From Clostridiales bacterium Firm_16 (GTDB lineage: Bacteria > Bacillota > Clostridia > Saccharofermentanales > Saccharofermentanaceae): a DNA stretch of 36,434 bases. The stretch covers positions 1-36,434 of the forward strand of contig LVAV01000010.1 of the NCBI GenBank assembly GCA_001604185.1. The letters are read 5' to 3'. Below the pieces are notes generated by a model. That model did not search any database. It worked only from the letters and a program-made list of their open reading frames with translations, and was not told the DNA's origin. A program made the translations under genes and the position numbers. Shown piece by piece: positions 6,098 to 15,559 of this stretch (its first letter is position 1; each line of letters begins with the position of its first letter).

Positions 6098-6346
6098 CTA
6101 ATATTGAACTGGGGATATATTAATTTAACATCAGGAAACGGCCAATCTGTGAGCATTACTTATTATATGCCGTTTCCAACGGCAACACTGAATATAGACG
6201 TTCAAATGATTCGTACAACGGGAGCGGAATCAACTTATTGGGGATTGCCTATCAAGAATAGTATGACCAATAGTGGTTTTAAGGTCTACGTACACGCAAA
6301 TGGAACAGACACAGGACAATATTATTGGAAAGCTATTGGTTACTAA
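6063..6346 (+). other. Silent alternative tail-fibre C-terminus (inverted cassette)
   Basis: This open frame has no start signal. It encodes QNNGYTYLPNGLILNWGYIN and about 70 further residues ending YYWKAIGY. It is homologous to the last ~100 residues of the fibre at 6347-9748 (gp53-like fibre C-terminal domain: PNG, QWG/NWG, FPTA, AIGY), but divergent in the middle. It lies tail-to-tail with the fibre: its TAA (6344-6346) directly abuts the fibre TGA. It is best read as the alternative tip of an invertible fibre module, expressed only after inversion. Confidence 0.8.
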
Positions 6347-9300
6347 TCAGTAACCAATTGCAAACCATTGATAAGTTACTGTAGAACCGTCTCTCCAATA
6401 AAATTTAAATGTTTGATTGGTCAACGGATATACCAATGGTATATAATATGCACCAGTGCTACCTGACGTAGAAGATTTTACACCCATCACGAACGGCATG
6501 AACGTTGTATTACTGAACGCCACTGATAAAGTGACCGTCGGCCAACCCGTACCTATACCGCTTATAAATCCCCACTGCATCAGCATCCCGTTCGGCAAGT
6601 AGGTATAGCCGTTATTCTGTAGCCTGGAAGTGCCAAGTTTCAGGCTATCGGATATGTCGAACTCTTTGAAAAAACCCTTTTTATAGCGAACTATCTGACT
6701 TGGGTCTCTTGGGTCTTCAGTATCTTTCCCGATATTATACATGTTGGAAGCTTTCGGTATCAAGTCGACAGTTTCTACACTCTCCGGTTGCAATACGACG
6801 CCGATGTCTATCGAACAAGAAGACAGCGCGTCTCCTGAACCAATCGAGTCGTTCTCGCCGTTCGTCATGTACCAGATCAAACGCGAACTGTCGATCGTAA
6901 AATCAGTGATCAACGCCGATTGCACTCCATCCCGTGTTATCGTATTTGACCTGTCCGGATCAGTACGATACTTCTCGTTCTCATTAAGATCGGAGAACTG
7001 GTCAAGAACGCTTTGCCCGCTTATCCTCTCCATCACCGGAGTCCAGAAACCGCTGATCGCCTTTGTCCTGTAGTCGGTGTCGGAATCGGTCACAGGAAGG
7101 CTGTAGACGTTTCCTGTCTTGATTATGGTGCCCTCGCCTGCGAAATCACTCAACAGGCTGATGCAGGAAACCCTCGTCGTGACCTCCGGATTGTATGTGG
7201 TTTTATCATCTCCGGAACCTTCCGTATAGCTGCTGGGAATCGTCGCCCTGACCAACACTGTCTTTCCGCTCTTTATGCTGTATTTCCGTCTGATTGAAGA
7301 GCCGTTGATATCCGAGATAGTTCCGACTACCTGGCCGTCTGATAATATTTCGACCTTCGCCTTATTTTTGATCCAACATTTGCCAAACGACACCTCCACC
7401 TGACCGCATCCTTTCGTCTGTGCGGCTGTGAAACTTGCCAGATTCACGACAGATGCCGTGCTCACGTAATACACGCCATTACTTGTCGCCGAACCCAGAA
7501 TCATTCTCTCCGGCTGTGAGTACAGACGCAGATAGTTGTTGGTCATCGTTTGGGAACCCCACCAGGCCCACGAGTGCCCGTACAAGCGGATCAAATCACC
7601 CGGCTTGACATAGCATTCGGTAGACTTGTTCAAGTCGTACCAGATGCCGTTACGCTTGATACACCAGTATGCGTTGTTCATTGTTCCGCCAAGACTCCCT
7701 GACGCTTTCATCAGAATCGGCTGTGTGAAACTTTCAGGCACTGTGTAATCCACAAGCGATCGACTTCCGCCAGCATTCACCGCTCCAGACTCACCGGAAG
7801 TTTCGTATAGTAGCGTGGATGCATCCGTCGCACCATGTTGTCGTGCGACTCCGGTGACGGTTTCACCGTTGTATGATCCGCTTTTTGTAGTGAAGGCATT
7901 TTTGAACGGGACGTCGGTCAATGCATTGAACAACGTTTTTGTAGACCACATGTTTTTTGCGAGCGTCACGTTCTTCGCGAAACTGGTGACAGACTGGTAC
8001 GTAGTAAGTGCGGAATTTTTAAGCTGACCTCTGAACTCGCCTACCCCGCTGATATACGCATCGTTGAACGTAGCCTTGCCGTCTCCGGTAATCTTCCAAC
8101 CAGTCTTGCCGTCACCGCCGACAATCGAGCCGTCTCCGTTGATGGTGATGCCTGTCCCGAAAATCGATGATATATCAATCTTGTCACGGTCTATCACGCC
8201 GTCGATGTTCTCAGGCAGAACGCGGATGTTGCTCGCAGATAGCTTGCTGATAATCGCTTCGAGCATCGCAACCCGTGTGAACACTCTCTCGATACCCATC
8301 GCCTTTGCGAAGACGTCCAGATCGACGGATTCGTTCTCCCCTGCTTCGTCAAGGAGCTGGAGAATATTAGCGGCATTGCTATCTTGGATTGATGTCGGAG
8401 ACACGATGGATGCGGTGACTGTTCCGGCTTCCGACCTTTCGAATGCTCCGATGATGATATGCGTATTGTCGTCGTATATGGTCGTCGATGAACCGGAGGT
8501 GTTGAAGTCCCTCCACTCCACCCATCCGGTCTCACCGTTGCTGTTCGGAACGCGTTTTGCGAACCGCACGGCACTACTGGACAGATCGAACAGAATCTTG
8601 CCTTTTCCTACGATCGAAGGCGTGTACGATGCTGCCGGAACCGTGTATCGGGTAGCCCGGAAATAGACGTATCCCGTCGAAGCTGTGAAATTCCCGTCAG
8701 CGTCGAAACCCTTGACGTAGATCGTGCCGCTTGAGACGTTCACGCCGAGGAAGCCTGGCGTTCCGGCTGGTCCGGTGTCGCCTTTGTCCCCCTTATCACC
8801 CTTGTCCCCCTTTGGGCCTGTTGCACCAGTAGCCCCCTTGTCGCCATAAACTCCAATCACACAAGCAGGAGATTTGGCAGTCGTTCCGTTGGTATAGGTA
8901 ATCAGCTCATAGTTCCAGAGGTATTTGAGCGTCGCGGTAAGTGTTTGGATGGACGAGGTGAAGCCGCTTGAAGCGTTGGTGATGCCGCTCCCGGAAGCCG
9001 ACGCGAGATAGTAGTTGACGATGGACGATATTCCGTTCCCCGTGGCACCCGTGGCCCCGGTCGCCCCCTTGTCCCCGTACACGCCGATGACCCGTTTTTT
9101 CGTGTTCGTCGTCGTCCCGTTCGTGAGCGTGAATATCTCATAGTTCCAAAGATACCTGTTCGTGGCTGTGAGCGTCGGGACGGTATCCTGCCATGATGTC
9201 GGTTCGGTCGAGTTGGAGGATGAAGCGGCATATTTTTCAGCGATCGACGATACTCCGACACCTGTCGAGCCTGTAGAACCCGTGTCGCCCTTGTCGCCAT

Positions 9301-9748
9301 AGGTTCCGATGACGATCTTCGTCGTATCGACATACGTCCCGTCGGTATAGGTATAGCGGGTATAGTTCCACAAGTATTTGTTCGTCGCAGTGAGCGTCGG
9401 CATCGAGGTGCTCCAACTAGATGGTGCGGTTGAATTGGACGCAGATACCGCATAATATTCTACGATGGATGATATGCCATTGCCAGTATTTCCCGTATCC
9501 CCCTTGTCCCCTTTCGCTCCAGTATCCCCTGTCAAGCATACAGGAGTCTCCCAGCTTCCATACGTCCCGTCAGCATTCGCAACTCTCTCACGCATCCATA
9601 TGAATTTTCCAGCCTGCGGGGATGGACGGGAAGCACTCCACCCCGAAGTCGGGGCGGTAGTACCGGATGTTCCCAATGCGTATTGACGGTCGTAGGTCGA
9701 GCCGTCGTTCACGACAGTCAATGTGATCGATGCGGATGCAAGTGCCAT
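6347..9748 (-). CDS. Tail fibre with collagen-like repeats and switchable tip
   Basis: The 1133-residue protein begins with an Ig/fibronectin-like module (about 5-80). Three ~75-residue modules sharing GISSI...YLWNY...VIGxYGDKG follow, each closed by Gly-x-x collagen repeats (GDKGDTG, GDKGATG, PKGDKGDKGDKG). A central coiled/trimeric region then leads to a beta-rich C-terminal domain ending YTYLPNGMLMQWG...WFAIGY, typical of gp53-like fibre tips that bind the host surface. GGAGGGAAGT precedes the ATG at 9748. The last ~90 codons lie inside the invertible segment 6063-6621, so receptor specificity may switch. The N-terminus (MALASAS) resembles that of the upstream protein (MAKASAS), suggesting module duplication. 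Confidence 0.9.
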   Translation of the reverse strand: MALASASITLTVVNDGSTYDRQYALGTSGTTAPTSGWSASRPSPQAGKFIWMRERVANADGTYGSWETPVCLTGDTGAKGDKGDTGNTGNGISSIVEYYAVSASNSTAPSSWSTSMPTLTATNKYLWNYTRYTYTDGTYVDTTKIVIGTYGDKGDTGSTGSTGVGVSSIAEKYAASSSNSTEPTSWQDTVPTLTATNRYLWNYEIFTLTNGTTTNTKKRVIGVYGDKGATGATGATGNGISSIVNYYLASASGSGITNASSGFTSSIQTLTATLKYLWNYELITYTNGTTAKSPACVIGVYGDKGATGATGPKGDKGDKGDKGDTGPAGTPGFLGVNVSSGTIYVKGFDADGNFTASTGYVYFRATRYTVPAASYTPSIVGKGKILFDLSSSAVRFAKRVPNSNGETGWVEWRDFNTSGSSTTIYDDNTHIIIGAFERSEAGTVTASIVSPTSIQDSNAANILQLLDEAGENESVDLDVFAKAMGIERVFTRVAMLEAIISKLSASNIRVLPENIDGVIDRDKIDISSIFGTGITINGDGSIVGGDGKTGWKITGDGKATFNDAYISGVGEFRGQLKNSALTTYQSVTSFAKNVTLAKNMWSTKTLFNALTDVPFKNAFTTKSGSYNGETVTGVARQHGATDASTLLYETSGESGAVNAGGSRSLVDYTVPESFTQPILMKASGSLGGTMNNAYWCIKRNGIWYDLNKSTECYVKPGDLIRLYGHSWAWWGSQTMTNNYLRLYSQPERMILGSATSNGVYYVSTASVVNLASFTAAQTKGCGQVEVSFGKCWIKNKAKVEILSDGQVVGTISDINGSSIRRKYSIKSGKTVLVRATIPSSYTEGSGDDKTTYNPEVTTRVSCISLLSDFAGEGTIIKTGNVYSLPVTDSDTDYRTKAISGFWTPVMERISGQSVLDQFSDLNENEKYRTDPDRSNTITRDGVQSALITDFTIDSSRLIWYMTNGENDSIGSGDALSSCSIDIGVVLQPESVETVDLIPKASNMYNIGKDTEDPRDPSQIVRYKKGFFKEFDISDSLKLGTSRLQNNGYTYLPNGMLMQWGFISGIGTGWPTVTLSVAFSNTTFMPFVMGVKSSTSGSTGAYYIPLVYPLTNQTFKFYWRDGSTVTYQWFAIGY
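6587..6621 (-). repeat. Inverted repeat, right copy (fibre-tip crossover site)
   Basis: This is the reverse-oriented partner of 6063-6097, differing at one base (TTG versus TTA for the same Leu). It lies within the expressed fibre gene at the boundary between conserved stalk and variable tip. Confidence 0.85.
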
Positions 9749-9759
9749 ACTTCCCTCCC

Positions 9760-10785
9760 CTACTCAATTTCCACGAAGAACGCGCCCTTGACGGAAATCA
9801 TGTCGTGCGTGACGGCCAGAGTCTTTCCGGTTGCAGGAAAGGTCGTCGATCCTGCGGTAGTCACGGCGGCTCCATCCTTGTCGTTCATCGTCCACGTGTA
9901 GGTGAATCCAGTCCCAGCAGTGTCCACTTCCTCACCGTTCTGGTACACTCTTGCCGTAAGCGTGGTGTTCCCCGTCTGGTTCTTGAAGAACTGCCCGGCA
10001 GAACTCTCGATAACAATCTGATACGGGTCGGACACGTCAAGGATCGTCACGCCTTCGGTCGTGAAGCTTTCGTTGTATGTGTCGCTTGAAGCGTCCGTAT
10101 CAGTGATCGTACAACGGAACATCGCGAAACTGTCAACCATGGAAGGTGTCACCGACAACGTCGATGCCGTTTTCCCGCTCAAATTCGACCAATCGGTTCC
10201 GTTCGTGGATTTCGCCCATTGGTAGGACAGGCTTGTAGTATCCTCCGTGGTGCCCCGGATCAATTCAGCCGTCAAGGTCAGCGAAGATGGTTCTCCGTTC
10301 TTGAACTGGTTCCCATTAGACGCATAAGCACGTGCTACGACGAACGACGTGCCGTTTGCCACACGGCTGAATGTGATCACGTCCTCGTGCGTGAGGTCTA
10401 CATTGAGAATCGGATCGTGATAGACGCAAGTGAACTTGTATTCTATCTGCCACACTTCTCCTGCAAGTGCGTTCTTGTTGACGGTGAGAATCTTCGTCGT
10501 CGAGGACATGGATTCTCCGTTCGTAGAGGATATATCCGCCCACGTCCCGCCGCTTATCCTGCGCTTCCAGCTTGCCGAAGTGACGCTCGAAATCAGGTCG
10601 GTGGAGGAACCAGCCTTGATGAGCTTCGGTGTGAGAGTCAATGCGGTCGAGGCCCATGAAGGATTGAGTGTTTGAGTCGCGGTATCGTATAGCGACGTTC
10701 GGGGAAGGTTCGCCTCGATGCTACCCAAAAGTGTAATGCCGTCGGTGTAGTCCATGATCGTGTAGGATGCTGATGCCTTTGCCAT
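9760..10785 (-). CDS. Ig-like domain tail structural protein
   Basis: The 341-residue protein is Ser/Thr-rich, with at least two beta-sandwich segments. The second (about 150-235) carries the bacterial Ig-like pattern SLTLTAEL...YQWAKSTNGTDWSNLSG. The third (about 260-335) repeats it as TLTARVYQNGEEV...YTWTMNDKDG. It lies between the tail-tip protein and the fibre, spaced 11-13 bp from both, so it is probably a baseplate or fibre-base component with adhesive Ig folds. It shares its first residues with the downstream fibre. Confidence 0.7.
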   Translation of the reverse strand: MAKASASYTIMDYTDGITLLGSIEANLPRTSLYDTATQTLNPSWASTALTLTPKLIKAGSSTDLISSVTSASWKRRISGGTWADISSTNGESMSSTTKILTVNKNALAGEVWQIEYKFTCVYHDPILNVDLTHEDVITFSRVANGTSFVVARAYASNGNQFKNGEPSSLTLTAELIRGTTEDTTSLSYQWAKSTNGTDWSNLSGKTASTLSVTPSMVDSFAMFRCTITDTDASSDTYNESFTTEGVTILDVSDPYQIVIESSAGQFFKNQTGNTTLTARVYQNGEEVDTAGTGFTYTWTMNDKDGAAVTTAGSTTFPATGKTLAVTHDMISVKGAFFVEIE

Positions 10786-10798
10786 TTCTGTTACTCCT

Positions 10799-12907
10799 TT
10801 ATGGTATCTGCGGGATATCCACCTCGCAGGAAAATACCGCTCTTCCGGACACGTCGTCCGGAGACAATTCTATCCGCTTCTTCGCCAAGCCTTTCGACGA
10901 GGTGTTCCAGGCATCGTCGGAGGTCGGATCGCGGCTCGTGCGGTACCAGCGGAACGCATCGGAGGAAACCGAATCCGTTATGTCGTCATCCCCTCGGAAG
11001 ACCGTCGCGATGAGGATCGTATCGAGCGTTCCCCGGCGGAACTTGTCGCCGTTGGTGGATGTTATCTGAATGTCAATCGGGGAGATGCCGTTCTCGCCGT
11101 CCTTCACCAACGTGACAGAACAAACGGCCGTCAACGGTTTCGATCCGAAATCAATTCCAGTAATGGATACCTCTACAATAAATTCATTGTCACCAACAAG
11201 CATCGACGTATGAGGCACAAAAATCTGCGAGTCTCCATCTTTGCCGTCTAGGTGAATGTCGTTCAGATACCATATTGTAGTACCTCCAAGCTTATCGATC
11301 GCTTCTCCCGCGGCAATAATCGAACACGTCCCTGCGTCATCGTATTTCATGGGATTCTGTGCCGGCGTAAGAGAGAGCATCTCATCCCCCAAACGTTGCA
11401 TAATGGACCTGATGGATTCAGTAGCATCAACTTGGATTTCAGAGAGCGCCTGTATGCCCTCACAGATAACAGAACACAGCTGGTCACTGAGTGAGTCTCC
11501 ATGATCAGTCACAGACAAGACACGGGCATACGTAGAGATTCCCACAGTCTGGGAATCCAGCTTGATTATCTGTCCCGGCGTGAGGTTCAGCAATGGGAAC
11601 GCCTGGAATGAATACTGCATGTTGCCAGTCCGGTTGCGCATCTCAAGTATCTTCAGCAAGTTGTCCGCATGAACTGCCTCATGGATATACTTGGCCTCAT
11701 GTTCTGCAGGATTCGTCCCTTGTGAAACCTTGGTCCTTTTCTCATCCTCAGTATCGATGTACCAGCACTGGCACTGGAGATAGAATTTTTTGACTAGCGT
11801 CTTGCTTGCCGTCGGGGCTATCCAGAAACGGTACTGATACTTTCCGTTCTCGGCCGAGACCTGTTGAAAATGTCCAATGCCCTGGGAAGATGTCCGGCTA
11901 CCATCAGCAAACTTGATGACTGTTTTCATGGTGGAGAGGTCATACCGTAGGATACGGCGGGAGGCTTTCTCCAGGTCGATGCCAGATAGTGTTTCTGTCT
12001 GATACTGAACCTTAGGCCATTGGCCTTCATCAGGATTCAACCATTCATATCCACGGCTCCATGTCTTGTCATCGGCATACCGGGTATCCATGATCTGGTG
12101 CTCCGCTACGGTGCAAAGACCCTTACGGACAGGATAGTATGTCACGACAGCTCCAGAACGGGCATCATCATCACGCTTGATTGTGAGCCGATTCTTCATC
12201 TCGGAATCAGTGACAGTTACGGACGATGTAAGCACTGCAGCATCAGCAGGGACGGCGGGCGCAAAGTGAAGCTTCCCGGCAGCATCGAACCGGTACTGCA
12301 GGCCATACTCATAACAGACTGCAGAAAGGATGTCGTTGACCTTGTCCCCTATCTCTACGGTGATACCATCGGCCGGAATAGCGGTATCAACGCCGGTATC
12401 AACAACGATGTCAGCATCAGCAAACACGCTGCCATAGGAGCCGTCCTCCTTCTTCTCCTCACAGAGGGACACCAGCCAATGGACCAGGGAATTATTCCTA
12501 TTGCTTCCCACGACCTTCAGGGTTGAAGAGTCCAACGTAGACGCCTGCTGGAGCATGTAATAGTCCAGGAAGTACGAGTCATCAAGGATTTCGATGGAGA
12601 CGGGAGAGACAATCGATTCGACGCTTAGGGATGCCAAAGGGCGTATGGTCCCGATGAAATACGCTTTGCCGTCATCCTCCGTCAGTTTGGCGCGGATATC
12701 ATTGGTTGCCGTAAGGATTCTTACACCCAGGGCCGATACGCCGACAACAGGAGACAGTTCTATGGATACCGTCTGTGTCTCTGATTTGCCCTTGGCCCCA
12801 AAACAGCTTTTCCGGGAGAAGGAGGAGTCTAGGATGGCGTCAGAAAAGTCCTCCCACGCTCCAGAGCCGAACTTCGCATATTCCGAAAAATTGAGATATA
12901 GCTTCAT
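10799..12907 (-). CDS. Tail tip / tail-associated protein
   Basis: The 702-residue protein directly follows the tape measure, the usual place for the tail-tip hub. It contains sections resembling phage tail-tip/endopeptidase-anchor proteins (YFIGTIRPL, VVTYYPVR, PLLNLTPGQIIKLDSQTVG with its OB-like turn) and a C-terminal Ig-like stretch (TLVKDGENGISPIDIQITSTNG) like the start of the next protein. The ATG at 12907 is preferred over 12919: it overlaps the tape-measure stop as ATGA and has GGAG 7 nt upstream. No peptidase motif was recognised. Confidence 0.7.
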   Translation of the reverse strand: MKLYLNFSEYAKFGSGAWEDFSDAILDSSFSRKSCFGAKGKSETQTVSIELSPVVGVSALGVRILTATNDIRAKLTEDDGKAYFIGTIRPLASLSVESIVSPVSIEILDDSYFLDYYMLQQASTLDSSTLKVVGSNRNNSLVHWLVSLCEEKKEDGSYGSVFADADIVVDTGVDTAIPADGITVEIGDKVNDILSAVCYEYGLQYRFDAAGKLHFAPAVPADAAVLTSSVTVTDSEMKNRLTIKRDDDARSGAVVTYYPVRKGLCTVAEHQIMDTRYADDKTWSRGYEWLNPDEGQWPKVQYQTETLSGIDLEKASRRILRYDLSTMKTVIKFADGSRTSSQGIGHFQQVSAENGKYQYRFWIAPTASKTLVKKFYLQCQCWYIDTEDEKRTKVSQGTNPAEHEAKYIHEAVHADNLLKILEMRNRTGNMQYSFQAFPLLNLTPGQIIKLDSQTVGISTYARVLSVTDHGDSLSDQLCSVICEGIQALSEIQVDATESIRSIMQRLGDEMLSLTPAQNPMKYDDAGTCSIIAAGEAIDKLGGTTIWYLNDIHLDGKDGDSQIFVPHTSMLVGDNEFIVEVSITGIDFGSKPLTAVCSVTLVKDGENGISPIDIQITSTNGDKFRRGTLDTILIATVFRGDDDITDSVSSDAFRWYRTSRDPTSDDAWNTSSKGLAKKRIELSPDDVSGRAVFSCEVDIPQIP

Positions 12908-15336
12908 GCGATTCTCCATTCAGGCAACGCCCCTGTTTTCTGGGCCTTCCTGATTCCCTCGTATACCTGACGACTGAGATCGTCGCCGTTGAAAGATGTC
13001 CCTACCTGTATAGTCAGGTTGATCACGTTGCCTTGATTCCCAATAAACCCCATATCCTTTGCCTTGTTCAGAGGCAGGACCATTTCCTTGTCCCCGCCTT
13101 CTCCAAGATAATATGTCGGCCGTGTGATGATTCCTCCGGAGGCCAGTCCGGTATACTGCTGGCTTCCTATTGTAGCGACCTGAGAGGCAACTGTGGCGAC
13201 ACTGAGAGCCGTAAGGATACCCGCATACCAGGGCTGGCTTGCATATTTCGCCCATATCTCAACGACAGACATAGCCCCACCGATCAAGGCTTGAGCAATT
13301 GAGTTTGACTTCTCAGCTTCAAACTGTTTACGCTTCAGTTCATCTAACTTTGCCGCCATCTCCTCTTTCTTGGCCGTTGCATCGGCTTCAGCCTGGACCT
13401 GTTTGTCGTCCAGAGCTTTGAGGCTTTCCTGGTATTCTTCAGCCGATATCCTTCCCCACCGATACTGGGCATCCAATGCATCCTTGTCGTCATCATATTT
13501 TTCTTTGAGTTTGGAGTAATGTTTGTCCCACGCTTCTTCCTGAGCGTCAAGCGAGGCCTGCACCGCGTTTATCTGGTTTTGGTAGAGCTGAGACGTAAGC
13601 GAGGAAAATGAATCAAGCATGGAGGCGACAGAGGATACCCAATCGTTCACAAAGCTCTTTCTCAGTTCCGCCCGTTTTTCGGCTGCTTCTTCAGCGGCTT
13701 TTTCAGCTGCAGTTACATTGTTGAGCTCCTGGCGTTCCTTCACCAAAGCCTGACGGATCTCTTCTAGCTCCTGGTAGCGCGAAGAATCCTTCGGGACACT
13801 TTCCTGTAAGCTCCTGACGTCTCCCAACAAGGAATCCAACTCCCGCAGTTGAGCGGATTTTGAAAGGGCTTTGTTGCTGGAGATAAATGAGTCGACGGCA
13901 CCGAACGAAGAAATAGAATCCGGGACTTTTTGAAGTTCTTCCTGTTGTTTTTTCAAACCGGCAATGATTTCTTCAATCATCGACTTTTCTTGCGATCCCG
14001 CTTCGGCTTGTTCAAGCCAGCTTTCCGCCGTGGTAATATTCGTAGCCAACAGTTGAGCCTGAGCGGTCTTTGAGAGGGATATGTTTTCCTTGATGTAGTC
14101 ATTGAGAGTCTTGACCGCAGTGATAGTCTGGTCAGGTGTATTCCCAGAAACAGGAATGGGATTATTTGAGTTATGAGCAATTATCGTACTCAGGGCAGTA
14201 TCAACAGACATAGAAGGAGCAAGGGAAGAATTTATATTATAGGCTCTTCGCCTCGCCTCGTTTTCAGCTGCTCGATATATCTTGAATAGTTTTGCACTGT
14301 TGCCCAGGACGTTCAATTGAGCGGCATTGGCTGTTACAGGGTCTATATTGAACTTCTCGAGTTGGCGTTGCCAGGTTTCATAGTCCGCCTTTTTGTTCTT
14401 ATCCTGTAGGACTGCAATTAAATGGTGATCAGATACACCAGACAGAGGGAACATCTGGTTTTGGTTGTCAAAGTAGCTATCTCTTACAGCATCAAATGCA
14501 TCCAAGGAATCATTCATGTCGGAAATAACTGTTTTGACTTCCCCGAGCTTATCGAGGAGCCAAGTGAATACAGGCCCAAGGCTATTTACTATAGCTTCAC
14601 CCAAACCTTCTTTGATGTCAGTCATCAAATTCTGTATTTGAGTAATCTTCCCTACATCCGTTGAGGCGACTTCTCGCGCTATCCCGCCGTATGTTTTTTC
14701 GATTTTATCCAGGATGAGTTGCTGGGCTTCAAACATTTTGTTCGTCTTTGCCAGTTCTGTGACTTTCGTTTGTTCGCTTGCAGTGAAATTGATATTTTTT
14801 TCTTTCAGTTGGGACAGGCCTTCAATGGGATTTGCCAAGGCCTTAGATAAATCCCGAGCCGCCTGCGTTCCATCTGTTCCCATAGCGGTGGCCATATCAA
14901 GGGCAAGTTCTGTCACCTTGGGTAGGGCTTCTTTGCTGATGCGGCCGGAGGCAATGAACACCTGCTGCATACTGAGGACAGTCTGGTCTGTGAATGTTGT
15001 GGTACGGGCAAGCCCATCGGCCATAGCGTAAAGTTCTGTAGTACTCAGCCCGATAGCATTACCGGTTGCCCGGAGAGTGGCCTGTAGTTTTGTTTCTACG
15101 GTCTGCTGAAGGGAATAGGCGGAAATAAGCTCATTTAATTCTGCTGCAACTTTTTTTACGGCATTGGACGCCAATGTAAAAGCCGCTCCCCATGAGGTGA
15201 CTGCGGCGGCTTTGGATGTCAGGTTATTTTGTTTGGTAACAATCTTCTCAACCTGGGAAGATATGTTCTTCAGGGCATCTGAGGCTTGTTTGGTCTCGGC
15301 TGTTACATTGACTTTTACGTCAGCTTTCTTGGCCAT
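12904..15336 (-). CDS. Tape measure protein
   Basis: The 810-residue protein sets tail length and is ejected during DNA entry. It is mostly alpha-helical, with a coiled-coil start (VTAETKQASDALKNISSQVE), a conserved TMP core (LARTTTFTDQTVLSMQQVFI, ALANPIEGLSQL), a long charged coiled coil (about 540-690) and a hydrophobic Ala/Gly segment near the end (AQALIGGAMSVVEIW, LTALSVATVASQVATIG) typical of tape measures. GGAGGGAAGG precedes the ATG at 15336; a longer frame to 15420 overlaps a small membrane gene and lacks such a site. The length predicts a fairly short siphophage tail. Confidence 0.9.
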   Translation of the reverse strand: MAKKADVKVNVTAETKQASDALKNISSQVEKIVTKQNNLTSKAAAVTSWGAAFTLASNAVKKVAAELNELISAYSLQQTVETKLQATLRATGNAIGLSTTELYAMADGLARTTTFTDQTVLSMQQVFIASGRISKEALPKVTELALDMATAMGTDGTQAARDLSKALANPIEGLSQLKEKNINFTASEQTKVTELAKTNKMFEAQQLILDKIEKTYGGIAREVASTDVGKITQIQNLMTDIKEGLGEAIVNSLGPVFTWLLDKLGEVKTVISDMNDSLDAFDAVRDSYFDNQNQMFPLSGVSDHHLIAVLQDKNKKADYETWQRQLEKFNIDPVTANAAQLNVLGNSAKLFKIYRAAENEARRRAYNINSSLAPSMSVDTALSTIIAHNSNNPIPVSGNTPDQTITAVKTLNDYIKENISLSKTAQAQLLATNITTAESWLEQAEAGSQEKSMIEEIIAGLKKQQEELQKVPDSISSFGAVDSFISSNKALSKSAQLRELDSLLGDVRSLQESVPKDSSRYQELEEIRQALVKERQELNNVTAAEKAAEEAAEKRAELRKSFVNDWVSSVASMLDSFSSLTSQLYQNQINAVQASLDAQEEAWDKHYSKLKEKYDDDKDALDAQYRWGRISAEEYQESLKALDDKQVQAEADATAKKEEMAAKLDELKRKQFEAEKSNSIAQALIGGAMSVVEIWAKYASQPWYAGILTALSVATVASQVATIGSQQYTGLASGGIITRPTYYLGEGGDKEMVLPLNKAKDMGFIGNQGNVINLTIQVGTSFNGDDLSRQVYEGIRKAQKTGALPEWRIA

Positions 15337-15374
15337 CCTTCCCTCCACAGGAAAGGATGCTGCAATAAAGTACT

Positions 15375-15503
15375 TTACTTGAAAAGAAAAAGGCAAAGGA
15401 AGACAAGAGCCGGAACCCATATGGGAGAAGCATAACAGATAGCAAAAAACCAGATGATTCTTCTTTCAGTTTTCTTATCGACTCCGGTTCCCCAGTTCCA
15501 CAT
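15375..15503 (-). CDS. Small membrane protein between tail chaperone and tape measure
   Basis: A 42-residue frame starts MWNWGTGVDKKTERRIIWFF and continues through one or two hydrophobic segments to LFLFK. It follows AGAGG at about 8-nt spacing and fits the gap between the frameshifted chaperone and the tape measure. Similar tiny Trp-rich membrane proteins occur at this position in many siphophages, often annotated as a continuation of the tail chaperone region. Function is unknown. A longer overlapping frame at 15320-15553 has a less plausible composition. Confidence 0.65.
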   Translation of the reverse strand: MWNWGTGVDKKTERRIIWFFAICYASPIWVPALVFLCLFLFK

Positions 15504-15559
15504 GGTGTATTACCTCTTACCTGTAGAATAATCCTTCTTTCACGCTCAGTCAAATATTA

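Noticed and set aside
6063..6621. A diversity-generating retroelement acting on the fibre tip.
   Set aside because: No reverse transcriptase and no near-identical template repeat with adenine-specific differences; the second copy is inverted and broadly divergent.
8730..9560. Short tandem repeats in the fibre gene as a CRISPR-like array.
   Set aside because: They encode Gly-x-x collagen repeats in frame and have no constant spacers.
15320..15553. A 77-residue frame over the gap before the tape measure.
   Set aside because: The frame at 15375-15503 has a better ribosome binding site and a membrane-protein composition, and both cannot fit.
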